A stretch of 64,000 nucleotides of DNA from Methanofollis sp. W23 (GCF_017875325.1 NZ_JAGGMN010000001.1:1632140-1696139); one strand, 5' to 3'; positions 26,075-35,380 are shown, numbered from the stretch's first letter. Notes: generated by a model not told the origin, from the sequence alone. Translations and numbers: made by a program.

Positions 26075-28099
26075 TCAGGATCCTCCCGGGGTGTACCAGA
26101 CCCGCACCTCTTCGAGGATGGGAGTCTGGGTTTCGTCGGCCGTCGAGAGAGTGGCCCGCCACTGGAGGTAGCGGCCCTGGGGGAGGGCGTCCGCGCTTAC
26201 TGGTGAGGTGTTTCCCACCGCTATCCATCCGGAGAACGCGTTCGAATTGTTCGAGGCCCGCACCGCAAATGCGATCTCTGTTCTCGCAGGGAGGTCGGCG
26301 TCCCAGGCAAGGGAGTCCCATTTCGAGGTGGTGTCGCCGGTGTCGAAGACGTCTGAGGTGAGGGTGCCGGTCTGATGATACCCCCCATAGACCGGGCAGT
26401 AGCGGCGGACGATGTGTTCGTCACGGTATTGAGGAATAATATCTAAGACATAGAGGCCAGTCTTCCCATATTCTGGAGCATTCTCAGGCGACATGGTGCT
26501 CCCAAGCCAATCTCCGTCGACAGAGAGGTCGGCCCGACCCCCGGAGAGGCCAAGTTCTTCGGTATGCCATGTCCCCTGATCCCAGGGTACATCCCATATC
26601 TCACCGAGCCATAATCTCCCTTCAGTACAACCAGAAATCCCTGTAAAACTCCCTAGCACATATGCTGAGAGATGATTTTCTGGACTCTCATATCGAGCAG
26701 TGATTCCCGCGACTCCAATAGAACCACCATCTAACTTGATACGCTCCCTGACAGCGATATTATCCCAACTCTCGTTGTGATCTGCGATGAGATATCCACC
26801 GTTGTCAATGATCCAGGATGGAAGATCATCCCGAAATGGAGGACCATTCCATAACGGACTAGAGACTTTCAGAACATAATTTCCGCCATCATTGAACACC
26901 TCTGTCTCAATGGTACCCTCTGAAGTCCATCGATCCAAAGAACCAGTGGTGGTATCTCCAAAGTCGTCATAGAAGAGAAATGTAGCCGTCCCATTGCTCG
27001 CGCTCTGTGCATTCTTATTCCAATAGAGGATATAGATGGTCGAATTTCCTGAAGGGATGGACGGCACCCGCACCCAGAAGACCGCCGAACTCTTCTTCTC
27101 ATATCCCTCGCACCAGTGAGGGAGGGACTCCTGGCCTGTTGTATTGGTAAATCTAATATTACGGAAGTCGTTCTTCATCCCCTTTGAATACAGCACCTCA
27201 ACCCTCACCTGATAATCAGTGAGCAGGCCGCCTGGATTGATGATGGTGACCGGTGCACAACGCTTCCAGACCCTTCCCCCGGCGCCCGTCACCTCGGTCC
27301 CGATGCCTGCGGCCGGCGGGGAGGGGGCCAGGACGGGATCGTATTCCCCAATCATCTCCTGGCCTGCAGGTTCCCGCACCGGGATCTCTCCTGCACTCTT
27401 GTTGCATCCCAGGACCTCAAGGGGATCGTCATCGTTTCCATCCTCTTCTCCTGCGGCAGGCAGAACAGGCGCTGGCGACAACACCTCGACCCCATCTGGA
27501 TCTATAAGTTCCTCTTCGACCGTGAGGTTCGCCGCCGTCGCATTCATCTGTGTCGCCATGATCTGTGCAGACACCCTGCGAGTGGACTGATCAGGAGCGG
27601 AAACATGCTCGGACCCTTTACCGCCTCCACCCTCCTCTCCATCCTCCATCGAGGTATTTGCGGCCGTCTCGTTCTCAAGGGAAGGATCCGGATCAGCGAG
27701 CAAATCAGTGGGAGAGGGAGAGGGTTCGTCCTCCAGATCAATGGGAGGCGGGGCAGCAACATCATTCCCCACGTCCCGGTCCACCTCAGGCCCGGCCCAT
27801 TGTTGAGGACTCCACTCCCCTACCACCGCTCGTGGTTCAAGTGGTTTGCCACTCCCCTTCAGCGCCAGGGTCACACTGCCAGGTCTCAGGTGCACATCGA
27901 CGTTTTCAGGCGTACAGTTCACAAAGTCCGCCTGCGTCGTCCACTCCCGGCACTCTGACCGCCATGCCTCAAAGGCGATCTCCCTGGTCTTCTCATGATC
28001 GACAAAGACACACCCGCTCTCACCGAACAGAAGAGCACAGAAGGCGAGGACAAGGAGAAAAAATAAAACCAACCCGGCGCCCCGCTCACGAAGGTCCAT
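26075..28099 (-). CDS. Large secreted protein with DUF2341 domain
   Basis: 674 aa. An N-terminal hydrophobic helix (about 8-27, ERGAGLVLFFLLVLAFCALLF) could be a signal anchor. Then come an acidic, Asn/Thr/Pro-rich low-complexity stretch (about 100-250), a DUF2341 domain (about 285-370: CAPVTIINPGG ... SLPHWCEGYEKKSSAVFWVRVPSIPSGNSTIYILYWN), and beta-rich, lectin-like sequence to the end. Many N-x-S/T sequons suggest a glycosylated surface protein. It abuts the signal peptidase gene (1 nt apart). Probably an adhesin or accessory subunit of the fibre system; the exact role is unknown. Confidence 0.75.
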   Translation of the reverse strand: MDLRERGAGLVLFFLLVLAFCALLFGESGCVFVDHEKTREIAFEAWRSECREWTTQADFVNCTPENVDVHLRPGSVTLALKGSGKPLEPRAVVGEWSPQQWAGPEVDRDVGNDVAAPPPIDLEDEPSPSPTDLLADPDPSLENETAANTSMEDGEEGGGGKGSEHVSAPDQSTRRVSAQIMATQMNATAANLTVEEELIDPDGVEVLSPAPVLPAAGEEDGNDDDPLEVLGCNKSAGEIPVREPAGQEMIGEYDPVLAPSPPAAGIGTEVTGAGGRVWKRCAPVTIINPGGLLTDYQVRVEVLYSKGMKNDFRNIRFTNTTGQESLPHWCEGYEKKSSAVFWVRVPSIPSGNSTIYILYWNKNAQSASNGTATFLFYDDFGDTTTGSLDRWTSEGTIETEVFNDGGNYVLKVSSPLWNGPPFRDDLPSWIIDNGGYLIADHNESWDNIAVRERIKLDGGSIGVAGITARYESPENHLSAYVLGSFTGISGCTEGRLWLGEIWDVPWDQGTWHTEELGLSGGRADLSVDGDWLGSTMSPENAPEYGKTGLYVLDIIPQYRDEHIVRRYCPVYGGYHQTGTLTSDVFDTGDTTSKWDSLAWDADLPARTEIAFAVRASNNSNAFSGWIAVGNTSPVSADALPQGRYLQWRATLSTADETQTPILEEVRVWYTPGGS

Positions 28100-28600
28100 C
28101 TATGTCCCCCCTTTCCCGCCCTGCCGCAGGAGCGACACGGTCTCGGTCAGAAGGAGGAGAAATACGGGAACGAGGACCAGAAGGACAAAACCCGGAGGGC
28201 TCCTGACAAAGTGGCCAAGATACCCGAGGAAGGGGAGGGAGAGACAGACGACACCGACCACGTCCCCGGCCGAGACCGGTGTGGGGTCTGGATCCTCATT
28301 GGCGTCGCCCTTCGTCACGAAGGTACGCGGCGGGCCAGGGACGACCTCGACGACGCGGTGGGTGGTGAGGTGCCCTCTGGTCTGGTAGGTGATGACCTCC
28401 CCCACCCCGATCTCAGAGGCCGCCACCGGCCGGGTGACCACCACCCCGCCGACAGGGATCGCAGGCTCCATGCTCCCCGAGAGCACGGCGTCCACCCGCC
28501 ACCCCCCCATCGCCGCAAGGAGTATGGCGCCCGCTGCCACGACCAGGAGCAGGAGGAGCACCCCCCGCCGCCCGGCCAGGGCCTTCCCTTTCTCTGTCAT
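28100..28600 (-). CDS. Signal peptidase I, SipW/Sec11-like (S26B)
   Basis: 166-aa membrane peptidase with an N-terminal helix (about 12-32), the catalytic Ser43 in SGSMEP, His81 in TTHRVVE replacing the bacterial lysine, and Asp residues in TKGDANEDPDP (from residue 97), as in ER/archaeal S26B enzymes and SipW. A C-terminal helix follows. It lies between a TasA-like substrate with a SipW-type signal and the DUF2341 gene, so it probably processes the surface proteins of this operon. Confidence 0.9.
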   Translation of the reverse strand: MTEKGKALAGRRGVLLLLLVVAAGAILLAAMGGWRVDAVLSGSMEPAIPVGGVVVTRPVAASEIGVGEVITYQTRGHLTTHRVVEVVPGPPRTFVTKGDANEDPDPTPVSAGDVVGVVCLSLPFLGYLGHFVRSPPGFVLLVLVPVFLLLLTETVSLLRQGGKGGT

Positions 28601-28631
28601 TGTTCAACGCGTGTGCTGTGTGGGTCTGGTC

Positions 28632-29264
28632 TTACGGCTGCTGGGGTGGCTGCCTCAACTCGAAGGTGACATTAAACGAGCAACTGTCCCCCTGGACCTC
28701 GTTGCCGGTCTCGTAGGGGAGGTCGTAGGCGATGTGGAAGGTACCGAGATTGGGGTCTCCAGTGCCCTGAGAGATCGTCTCTGTCGTGCTCTTCCCGCTG
28801 AAATCGTTCAGAAGAGCGTAGGTTTCAGTATCAGCCCACACCAGAGAGTCACCCTCGGGTTTGAGATATTTTTTCTCCGTATCCTGTTCAATCCAGAGGG
28901 AGACATTCAGTCTCTCCTCAAGTCCAACAGAGGTACCCTCCTCGGCGTCCCCTTCAGGTTCGTTCGGATTTCCTCCTTCGTTACCTGACACCACACCTAC
29001 CGAGACATTGAGCACCCCCGCAACGTTCCCAGTGTTTGTAAGGGTCCACTCGGCATAGGTCTCATCCTTATCCCCTGGCTTCAGCGGATCGACAGCAACC
29101 GGCACCGTGACATCCCCAAGGTCCAGGTCCAGCGTCCCGGCCGTGAAGGTGCTGTTCTGAGTCTTCTCAATATCACTGAAGTACGCGTACGTCCCGCCGC
29201 CGATCAGGAATGCCACTAAAGCAATCCCAATAGACGCCAAAAGAATTTTTTTCGTCGCATCCAT
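28632..29264 (-). CDS. TasA/CalY-like fibre subunit with SipW-type signal peptide
   Basis: 210-aa secreted protein. The N-terminus is a SipW-dependent signal: KKILLASIGIALVAFLIGGG followed by TYAYFSDIEKTQNSTFTAG, where cleavage would fall near residue 24. The mature part has the TasA/camelysin pattern: LKPGDKDE (61-68), LTNTGN (75-80) and QGDSCSFNVTFEL (191-203), with several N-x-S/T sites. Homologous proteins build biofilm fibres in Bacillus (TasA) and bundling pili in Pyrobaculum (AbpA). A TATA box 22 nt upstream indicates a leaderless ATG at 29264; ATG 29273 is also in frame. First gene of the operon. Confidence 0.85.
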   Translation of the reverse strand: MDATKKILLASIGIALVAFLIGGGTYAYFSDIEKTQNSTFTAGTLDLDLGDVTVPVAVDPLKPGDKDETYAEWTLTNTGNVAGVLNVSVGVVSGNEGGNPNEPEGDAEEGTSVGLEERLNVSLWIEQDTEKKYLKPEGDSLVWADTETYALLNDFSGKSTTETISQGTGDPNLGTFHIAYDLPYETGNEVQGDSCSFNVTFELRQPPQQP

Positions 29265-29281
29265 GAATTTCATCGCCCAAG

Positions 29282-29308
29282 ATTTATATGTGCGATCATA
29301 AGATCGCA
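29282..29308 (-). promoter_or_regulatory. Promoter and candidate operator of the TasA-like operon
   Basis: On the minus strand CATATAAAT (29282-29290) is a TATA box at the right distance for a leaderless start at 29264. Immediately upstream, over the BRE position, lies a perfect inverted repeat, TGCGATC-N4-GATCGCA (29291-29308), well placed for a repressor or activator. Confidence 0.6.
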
Positions 29309-29570
29309 TGAAAATATAAATAATTGCCGATTTTGGTCAACCCATCATTTCCAGGATAACATCATCGCAAAATGACGATAAATCGTCGGCCCACCCCCAT
29401 ACCCCCGCCCCATCCCCGGGCCGATGGAAAAAAATCACGCGCACAGTCCAGGCCCCCCCGCAAACCCTCCAGGCACGACACGCATCCCTGCGCATCTCCT
29501 GGGAGCGCCGGTGTCCCAGATCAAAAAGACAGTAGTTTAATCAGAGAGCGACAACTACCAGTATCTTCAG

Positions 29571-30884
29571 ATGGACTGGGTACTGGTACTTGCATCTCTC
29601 CTTGCGATCTACATCGCCATCTCGATCTATATCCTGAAAACCGGGCGGTTCAGTGATCACGTCACATTCTGGGGCCCAGTCATGATGATCCGGACCTCAA
29701 GGGTCGGGTTCTTCGACCTCTTCAAACCCCTCTCCAGGTTTCTCCGCGCCTACGGGACATTCGGCGTCGCGATGGTCATCCTGGCCTCCATCGGGATGGC
29801 GCTCATGGTCATCCTCTCCTTCCAGTTGACTCTCACCAACATCGACCAGCAGGCCGGGTCGCTCGCCCCCCAGGCCGTCCTCCTTATCCCAGGACTCAAC
29901 CCCTTCATCCCCTCGACCGTCGCCGTCTGGATCGCCTTCTTCGTCACCCTCCTGGTGCACGAATGCGGCCACGGGATCCTCTGCAGGATCGAGAACATCA
30001 AGGTAAAAAGTGCAGGCCTCCTGTACGCCGTCATCCCCATCGGCGCCTTCGTCGAACCCGATGAAGAGGACGTCGAGAAGACCACCGGCATGCCCAAGGC
30101 CAGGATGTACGGGGCCGGGATCACGAACAACATCGTCCTCGGCGCGATCTGCATCCTCCTCTTTGTCGCCCTCATGGGCATGGCCGTCCCCACCAACGCT
30201 CCCGTCGTCTACGGCATCTACCAGGACGGCCCCGCCGACCGCGCCGACCTCCCGACACCGAGTCTCATCACCGAAGTGAACGGGATCGGGGTCGCAACCC
30301 CGGCAGACGTCGCCGCCGTCCTCAATACCACCAGCCCGGGCGACACCCTCGACCTCGTCCTCGAAAACGACGGGACAGAGACCGCATACACCCTCACCCT
30401 CGACCCCTGGCCTGAGAGCCTTACCCCCCAGACCGGACCGCGGGAGAGCGGCTACATGGGCATCTATTATTACCAGCCCGAGATCGTCACCAGCACCGCC
30501 GAAAGCATCCTCTCGGTGCCAGGCCTTCTCCTGTTCATCGCAATCCCGCTGGCACACCTCTACAACCCGGTCCTCGGACAGCACCTGATGATCCTCACCT
30601 CGCCCACGCCCGACGTCCAGTTCTTCGCCGTCCCCTTCCCCTTCTTCTGGGAAGTGATCCACCTCCTCTTCTGGCTGGCCTGGATCAACATCAACGTCGG
30701 GATCTTCAACGCCCTTCCCATGCTCCCCCTCGACGGTGGGCTCATCCTCAAGGAAGGACTGGAACGAGTCCTCGAACCACGGGGCCTCAAACGCTACGCA
30801 GAGACAATCATCTCGGTCGTCACCTGGGGCTTCTTCGCCATCATCGCAACGACGATCTGGATCATGGTCTTCTACCACCCCTGA
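29571..30884 (+). CDS. Site-2 protease-type M50 metalloprotease with PDZ domain
   Basis: 437-aa intramembrane zinc protease. HECGH (residues 130-134) is the HExxH zinc motif, and LPLDGG near residue 391 supplies the third ligand (the LDG motif). A PDZ domain (about 205-275, GPADRADLPTPSLITEVNGI) interrupts the membrane core. About seven membrane helices. Such proteases cut membrane-anchored regulators or signal remnants. It is divergent from the TasA-like operon, with a 306-bp gap holding the latter's promoter; whether the two are linked is unknown. Confidence 0.92.
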   Translation: MDWVLVLASLLAIYIAISIYILKTGRFSDHVTFWGPVMMIRTSRVGFFDLFKPLSRFLRAYGTFGVAMVILASIGMALMVILSFQLTLTNIDQQAGSLAPQAVLLIPGLNPFIPSTVAVWIAFFVTLLVHECGHGILCRIENIKVKSAGLLYAVIPIGAFVEPDEEDVEKTTGMPKARMYGAGITNNIVLGAICILLFVALMGMAVPTNAPVVYGIYQDGPADRADLPTPSLITEVNGIGVATPADVAAVLNTTSPGDTLDLVLENDGTETAYTLTLDPWPESLTPQTGPRESGYMGIYYYQPEIVTSTAESILSVPGLLLFIAIPLAHLYNPVLGQHLMILTSPTPDVQFFAVPFPFFWEVIHLLFWLAWININVGIFNALPMLPLDGGLILKEGLERVLEPRGLKRYAETIISVVTWGFFAIIATTIWIMVFYHP

Positions 30885-30896
30885 CCAGGGGCAGGA

Positions 30897-31096
30897 GTCA
30901 GGGGGCGTGCCGCCCCCCGAGCCCCCTCGCAACAGACCAGTCGAGGACGGCATAATCCCCTTCAAGAACATCAGATGTGCCTCCTGGCCCCTTCTTCATC
31001 CAGGGGATGCGGGCGGCACTCGCCCGGGGACGAAAGATGCAGGAAGGCAATAGAGCTACAGTCACACCAAGAATAAACGAGAGATACTACAGCGCC
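30897..31096 (+). repeat. MITE-like element, subtype A, left end missing
   Basis: Begins at the hairpin GGGGGCGTGCCGCCCCC and continues through ATGCGGGCGGCACTCGCCC to the right end GATACTACAGCGCC. The left terminal repeat is absent, so this is a truncated copy placed 13 bp after the protease stop. Confidence 0.6.
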
Positions 31097-31152
31097 ACAA
31101 AACCTATATTTTATATATCCAGTAACATCCCCTATTCTTTCCATTGAGCATC

Positions 31153-31160
31153 TTTATATC
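31153..31160 (+). promoter_or_regulatory. TATA box of the nfeD-stomatin operon
   Basis: TTTATATC centred 26 nt before ATG 31182, which implies a leaderless mRNA for the NfeD-like gene. Confidence 0.5.
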
Positions 31161-31181
31161 TTGAGAAACCAATTCCAACCC

Positions 31182-31640
31182 ATGGAACTGCTGGGCATCT
31201 CTATCGGATGGATCCTCATCGTCCTCGGCGCCCTTTTTCTCCTGATAGAAGCGACCAACCCGGGCTTCTTCATCGCCGTGCCAGGCACCGTGATGATCAT
31301 CCTTGGAGTCCTCTTCGTCCTCGGGGTCGACGTCTTTGGTTCAACCCTTGGGGTCATCGTAGGCGTGGTGACCGCCCTTGCGGCCGCAATCATAACGGTC
31401 TGGCTCTATTCCAGGATCACCCCCGACGAAAACCCCCCGACGACCCTCAGCCGCGACTCGGTCGTCGGCCTCGAAGGACTGGTGACAAAAGAAGTCGAGC
31501 CCGAGAGTATCAGAGGCAAGGTCACGATCGAGGGCGTCGAATGGAGTGCTCGCTCAGCAGACGGCACCATCCAGGCAGGGGCCAGGGTGGTCGTCGTGCG
31601 TTCCGAGGGTGTGCATATTGTGGTGGAGGAGATGAAATAA
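31182..31640 (+). CDS. NfeD-like membrane protein
   Basis: 152-aa short-form NfeD: three or four N-terminal membrane helices (about 4-85, GISIGWILIVLGALFLLIEA) and a C-terminal OB-fold domain (about 95-152, SVVGLEGLVTKEVEPESIRGKV). The short form usually pairs with a stomatin-type SPFH protein, which follows directly; the stop codon and next ATG are adjacent. The pair is thought to organise membrane microdomains. Confidence 0.9.
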   Translation: MELLGISIGWILIVLGALFLLIEATNPGFFIAVPGTVMIILGVLFVLGVDVFGSTLGVIVGVVTALAAAIITVWLYSRITPDENPPTTLSRDSVVGLEGLVTKEVEPESIRGKVTIEGVEWSARSADGTIQAGARVVVVRSEGVHIVVEEMK

Positions 31641-32711
31641 ATGGTACTTGAAGAGATTGCCAGTAATCTCATCACGATCTTTCTGATCCTGGTCGTGATC
31701 TATATCATGTCCAAGGGAGTCGTGATCATCCAGCCCTATGAACAAGGGCTGCAGATCAGGCTCGGAAAATATATCGGACGATTGAACCCCGGGTTCAGGT
31801 GGGTGGTCCCGGTCATCACGACCGTGGAGAAACTCGACCTCAGGACCCAGGTGATGGACGTCCCCTCGCAGGAGGTGATCACCAAGGACAACTCCCCGAC
31901 CAACGTCGATGCGATCGTGTATACCAGAGTGGTCGACCCGGAGAAGGCGTTCTTCGAGGTCTCGAACTACCGGATGGCGACGGTCGCCCTCGCCCAGACA
32001 AGCCTGAGAGGGATCATCGGCGACATGGAACTCGACGAGGTGCTGTACAACCGCGACCTCATCAACACCAAACTCCGCGACATCCTGGACCGCGAGACCG
32101 ACCAGTGGGGCGTGAAGGTCGAGCGGGTGGAGATCAAGGAGGTCGACCCGGTGGGCGTGGTCAAGCAGGCGATGACCGAGCAGACCGCGGCCGAGCGTGA
32201 ACGGCGTGCGGCAATTCTCCGCGCCGAGGGCGACAAGCGTTCCGCGATCCTCCGTGCCGAGGGCGAGCGGCAGTCCATGATCCTCCAGGCCGAGGGCGAG
32301 CGGCAGAGCAAAGTGCTCCGTGCCGAGGGTGACCGGCTCTCGAAGATCCTCCAGGCGCAGGGCGAGGCACAGGGGCTGCGGGTGCTCTCCCTCGGGTCCA
32401 GGCCGCTGGACAAGAAGGCGATCACCGTCCTCTCCCTCGACGCCCTCAAACAGATGGCCGACGGCCAGGCGACAAAGATCATCTTCCCCTTCGAGATCTC
32501 GAGCCTGGTAAAACAGAGCGCAAAGTTCCTCGGGGCGACCGACGAGATGGCCGAAGAGGAGGGCGCAGAGGCGGCGCAGGCCCTTGACGAGACGATCCTC
32601 GGTGAGATCCCGACCTCAAAGGAGGTCGAGACCCTCCTCCGCCAGCTCGAAGAGAAGATCGATGAGGGAGAGTCGATCGAAGAACTGAAGTCTGGGAAGA
32701 AATTAGATTAA
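31641..32711 (+). CDS. Stomatin-like SPFH/Band 7 membrane protein
   Basis: 356 aa. One N-terminal helix (about 10-30), the SPFH domain (about 30-190: GLQIRLGKYIGRLNPGFRWVVPVI, VPSQEVITKDN) and a long helical segment. The latter contains at least four tandem repeats of about 12 residues of the form RAEGDRQSxIL (residues 196-250), which build the coiled coil. An acidic C-terminal tail follows. It probably oligomerises into rings with the NfeD protein encoded immediately upstream. Confidence 0.92.
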   Translation: MVLEEIASNLITIFLILVVIYIMSKGVVIIQPYEQGLQIRLGKYIGRLNPGFRWVVPVITTVEKLDLRTQVMDVPSQEVITKDNSPTNVDAIVYTRVVDPEKAFFEVSNYRMATVALAQTSLRGIIGDMELDEVLYNRDLINTKLRDILDRETDQWGVKVERVEIKEVDPVGVVKQAMTEQTAAERERRAAILRAEGDKRSAILRAEGERQSMILQAEGERQSKVLRAEGDRLSKILQAQGEAQGLRVLSLGSRPLDKKAITVLSLDALKQMADGQATKIIFPFEISSLVKQSAKFLGATDEMAEEEGAEAAQALDETILGEIPTSKEVETLLRQLEEKIDEGESIEELKSGKKLD

Positions 32712-32717
32712 TTTTTC

Positions 32718-33416
32718 TGCTCTGTAAAACCCCCCACCTATTGTGGGAGATGTGTGTCGCCTGCCTTCCCCCCTCTTCGGCCAGGAAGGCACACTCAACC
32801 GCCATGAGGAGGGTAATGCCATTCACCGCCTCTCGAATCGCGCGCGGGGGCCCGGGGGGCGGCACGCCCCCCGCCAAAGATAATATCCCAAAAATATCCA
32901 GGGCTCGATCGATCCCTTCTGCCATTTCTCTGCCTTCCCCGCGTCAATCGCAATCCCGGGGATTTCAGGGGCGGGACACCTGACTTGACTGATGATGGTG
33001 GGCAGACCGATCCAACGTGCCGCCCACATCAAGAATAAATGAGCGTTTCCTTGCTCTCTCGCGCCAGGAGGTGACTGTCCAGGGCCCTACACGGCCGCTC
33101 TTCTCAAGCCTCTGAAAAACATTCTCCAGACAGCTCTCCGTGACAGGGAACGTGCCGGCCCAGATGAGAAAAGAAGAGAAGGCGCCCCTATCATGCTCAC
33201 ATCTGGCGATGGCGAGAACCTGAACAATCACAGGCCTGCGAGGAAGAGGGGCATCATCACCCAGATGGAGACCGGCCTGACACCCCAATCGGGGGCACAT
33301 GGGCCGATAAAATAGAGAAAAAATCATTAAAAATGTAGAATCGTACGAATAATATATGTTATTGCCTACGAAACTATAAATATCATGGATTGGATCCAAT
33401 ACCGTAGAGCACACAG
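32718..33416. repeat. Degenerate repeats and promoter region before the TPR gene
   Basis: No gene seen. 32718-32990 holds a damaged element (CTGCTCTGTAAAACCC at the left, GGGGGGCGGCACGCCCCCCG near 32855, CGCGCGGGGGCCCGG). 33000-33300 has no feature I can name. The last 110 bp is A/T-rich with TATAAATA at 33375-33382, a TATA box about 40 nt before the TPR gene start. Confidence 0.5.
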
Positions 33417-34133
33417 ATGACCAAGAACCACAGGATCTCTGGACTGAAACGGTATGCCCTTGGCTGGTACCACGAGGGGATCACCCACCTCTCCATTCAT
33501 GAATACGAGGACGCCCTTTCCTACTTCGACCGCGCCCTCAGGGCTGTCCCCAACCATCCCGACTTTCTCATCGGCAAAGGGAAGGTCCTGATGGCCCTGA
33601 AAAACTATCACGAGGCGTACGAATACTTCCTTGCGGCGACAACCGCCGAACCTGAGAATAGTACGGGCTACCTCCACCTCGGCACCGCCCTCCTCACACT
33701 GGAGAGATATGACCCGGCCAACGAGGCCTTTCTTGCGGCGATCACCCTCGACACGCACGACGGCGAGGCATGGCTCGGCCACGGGATCGCGCGCTATCAT
33801 CTCGGGAATGAAGTCGGGGCAAAGGAGGCATTGCTCACCGCATACCGTCTCAAGCCCAACCAACCGGCACTGATGTATTATCTTGCCAGGACCGCCAGTT
33901 CAGAGAGGGAGGCGATCGACTATCTTCTGAGAGGCTGGCGTCTCGACCCCGAGAACCTCTCGCTCATCACCGGACTCGCCGAGCGACTCATGGACATCGG
34001 ACGTCCAAAAGAGGCAGCGGGGTTCTGCAGGCGTGCCCTTGCACTCTGTCCCGACGACCCAAGGGTCAGGGCGATCACAAAGAGATGCAGAGAAGCGCAG
34101 AAAGACGAGCGGAGTGGAGATCCCGGAGAGTGA
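33417..34133 (+). CDS. Tetratricopeptide repeat protein
   Basis: 238-aa soluble protein made of about six TPR units (for example YEDALSYFDRALRAVPNHPDFLIGKGKVLMALKNYHEAYEYFLAA), covering nearly its entire length. TPR proteins act as protein-protein scaffolds; no catalytic domain is attached. TATAAATA at 33375 provides a promoter. It is followed by a decayed repeat and then tRNA-Pro. Partner unknown. Confidence 0.88.
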   Translation: MTKNHRISGLKRYALGWYHEGITHLSIHEYEDALSYFDRALRAVPNHPDFLIGKGKVLMALKNYHEAYEYFLAATTAEPENSTGYLHLGTALLTLERYDPANEAFLAAITLDTHDGEAWLGHGIARYHLGNEVGAKEALLTAYRLKPNQPALMYYLARTASSEREAIDYLLRGWRLDPENLSLITGLAERLMDIGRPKEAAGFCRRALALCPDDPRVRAITKRCREAQKDERSGDPGE

Positions 34134-34219
34134 CCTCCCCCAGGGGCGGGGGGCGGCGACGGAGAAATGTTCATCACATATGCGTGAGCCAGAAGGTCAT
34201 GCCTGATTCTACAAAGCCG
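34134..34219 (-). repeat. Terminal fragment of a subtype-B element
   Basis: Read on the minus strand it begins GGCTTTGTAGAATCAGGCATGACC, then the second arm CTCACGCATATGTGATGAACA and a GGGGGCGG-rich core: the left end of subtype B. The rest of the element is missing. Confidence 0.6.
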
Positions 34220-34407
34220 GATATAAATTCTGTCGGTCTTCCAGAGAGCACATTCCTTGGATTGAGAGGACTCCTACAGGAGCCATTTCAGGCAAATCAT
34301 GCCACTCTGTCGGCAGATAAGGAGGGCTGCGCACCCCCCTGCCCTGCCAGGCATATCCCAGGACGGAAGAGTACATATACCGTGAAGTCGAATAGTAATG
34401 AGTCATT

Positions 34408-34482
34408 GGGGTCATAGGGTAGCCTGGACCATCCTAGGAGACTGGGGGTCTTCTGACCCGCGTTCGAATCGCGGTGACCCCA
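34408..34482 (+). tRNA. tRNA-Pro (anticodon GGG)
   Basis: Acceptor GGGGTCA pairs with TGACCCC; D arm GGGT/ATCC; anticodon stem GGAGA/TCTTC around loop CTGGGGG with anticodon GGG at 34444-34446; T arm CCGCG/CGCGG with loop TTCGAAT. Discriminator A at 34482; CCA is not encoded. A TATA-like ACATATAC lies about 30 nt upstream. G37 next to GGG is typical of proline tRNAs. Confidence 0.93.
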
Positions 34483-34504
34483 TTCCTTTGTTTTTGGTGT
34501 TTTT

Positions 34505-35362
34505 ATGAAATTTCAGCCACGATGTACTGACTGCCTCATCTCCCGTGCCGTCTATGAGGCAGGCCTGGTGCTCGACGACCAGGACCAGATCGAAGCAGTG
34601 CGCCGCACTGCCGAGAGTATTCTGACTGAAGGGAAGGACCGCGGAATTGCCGCCCCGGTCATCGCAAGCACGGTGCACCGGTGCGCCTACAAGATGATCG
34701 GTTCAAACGACCCCTACTCTGAACTCAAACGACAGAACAATGCCGACGCACTTGCCGCAGCAAAAGTGGTCGCCCCCCGCCTCTCGACCTTCAGGGACCA
34801 TGTCTGTGCGGCGGTGCTTGCCAACACCTTCGACTATGGCGTCCAGTCGCATCATGTAACCGACGACTTTCTTGCATTCTTTGATGAAGAGTTCCCGAAG
34901 GGCCTGACCATCGACGAGACCGATGCGATCCTCCCCCTCTGCGACCGGGTGGTATACCTGACCGACAACTGCGGCGAGGTCGTCTTCGACCGCCTCCTGA
35001 TCAGGTACCTCAAGGAGGCCGGGGCCGAGGTGACGGTCGTGGTACGGGGTGCCCCCATCCTCAACGACGCCACGCTCGAGGACGCCCATGCCCTGGGCCT
35101 GGACACGCTCGCCGACCATCTGCTCACGACGACGGCAGGGGAGCGCGAACTCGGGGTGAACCTGGACGTGGCCACGCCCGAACTGCTCGACGCCTTCGAC
35201 CGGTGTACGCTGGTCATCGCCAAGGGGATGGCAAACTATGAATCACTCACCGAGTACGACGATTTCCCACCGGTCGCGCACATGATGGCGGTGAAGTGCG
35301 AGACGATCGCGGAGATGGTCGGGGTGCCGAAGGGGTCGCGGGTTGCCCTCCTCAGGGAGTAA
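34505..35362 (+). CDS. DUF89 (ARMT1-like) metal-dependent phosphatase family protein
   Basis: 285-aa archaeal DUF89 protein, a family of metal-dependent damage-control phosphatases. The N-terminal CTDC pair (Cys7, Cys10) and the core motifs YLTDNCGEVVFDRLLI, with the Asp/Asn metal ligands, and IAKGMANYESL are present. Substrate is unknown; phosphorylated sugars or damaged metabolites are likely from family knowledge. ATG 34505 lies 22 nt after the tRNA-Pro gene. Confidence 0.88.
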   Translation: MKFQPRCTDCLISRAVYEAGLVLDDQDQIEAVRRTAESILTEGKDRGIAAPVIASTVHRCAYKMIGSNDPYSELKRQNNADALAAAKVVAPRLSTFRDHVCAAVLANTFDYGVQSHHVTDDFLAFFDEEFPKGLTIDETDAILPLCDRVVYLTDNCGEVVFDRLLIRYLKEAGAEVTVVVRGAPILNDATLEDAHALGLDTLADHLLTTTAGERELGVNLDVATPELLDAFDRCTLVIAKGMANYESLTEYDDFPPVAHMMAVKCETIAEMVGVPKGSRVALLRE

Positions 35363-35380
35363 CCGCACCACCCGGGCCTG

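Noticed and set aside
29310-29570. Small gene between the TasA-like operon and the M50 protease
   Set aside because: Only a 94-codon frame overlapping the protease start, with Pro/Arg-rich sequence; the region is better explained as two promoters.
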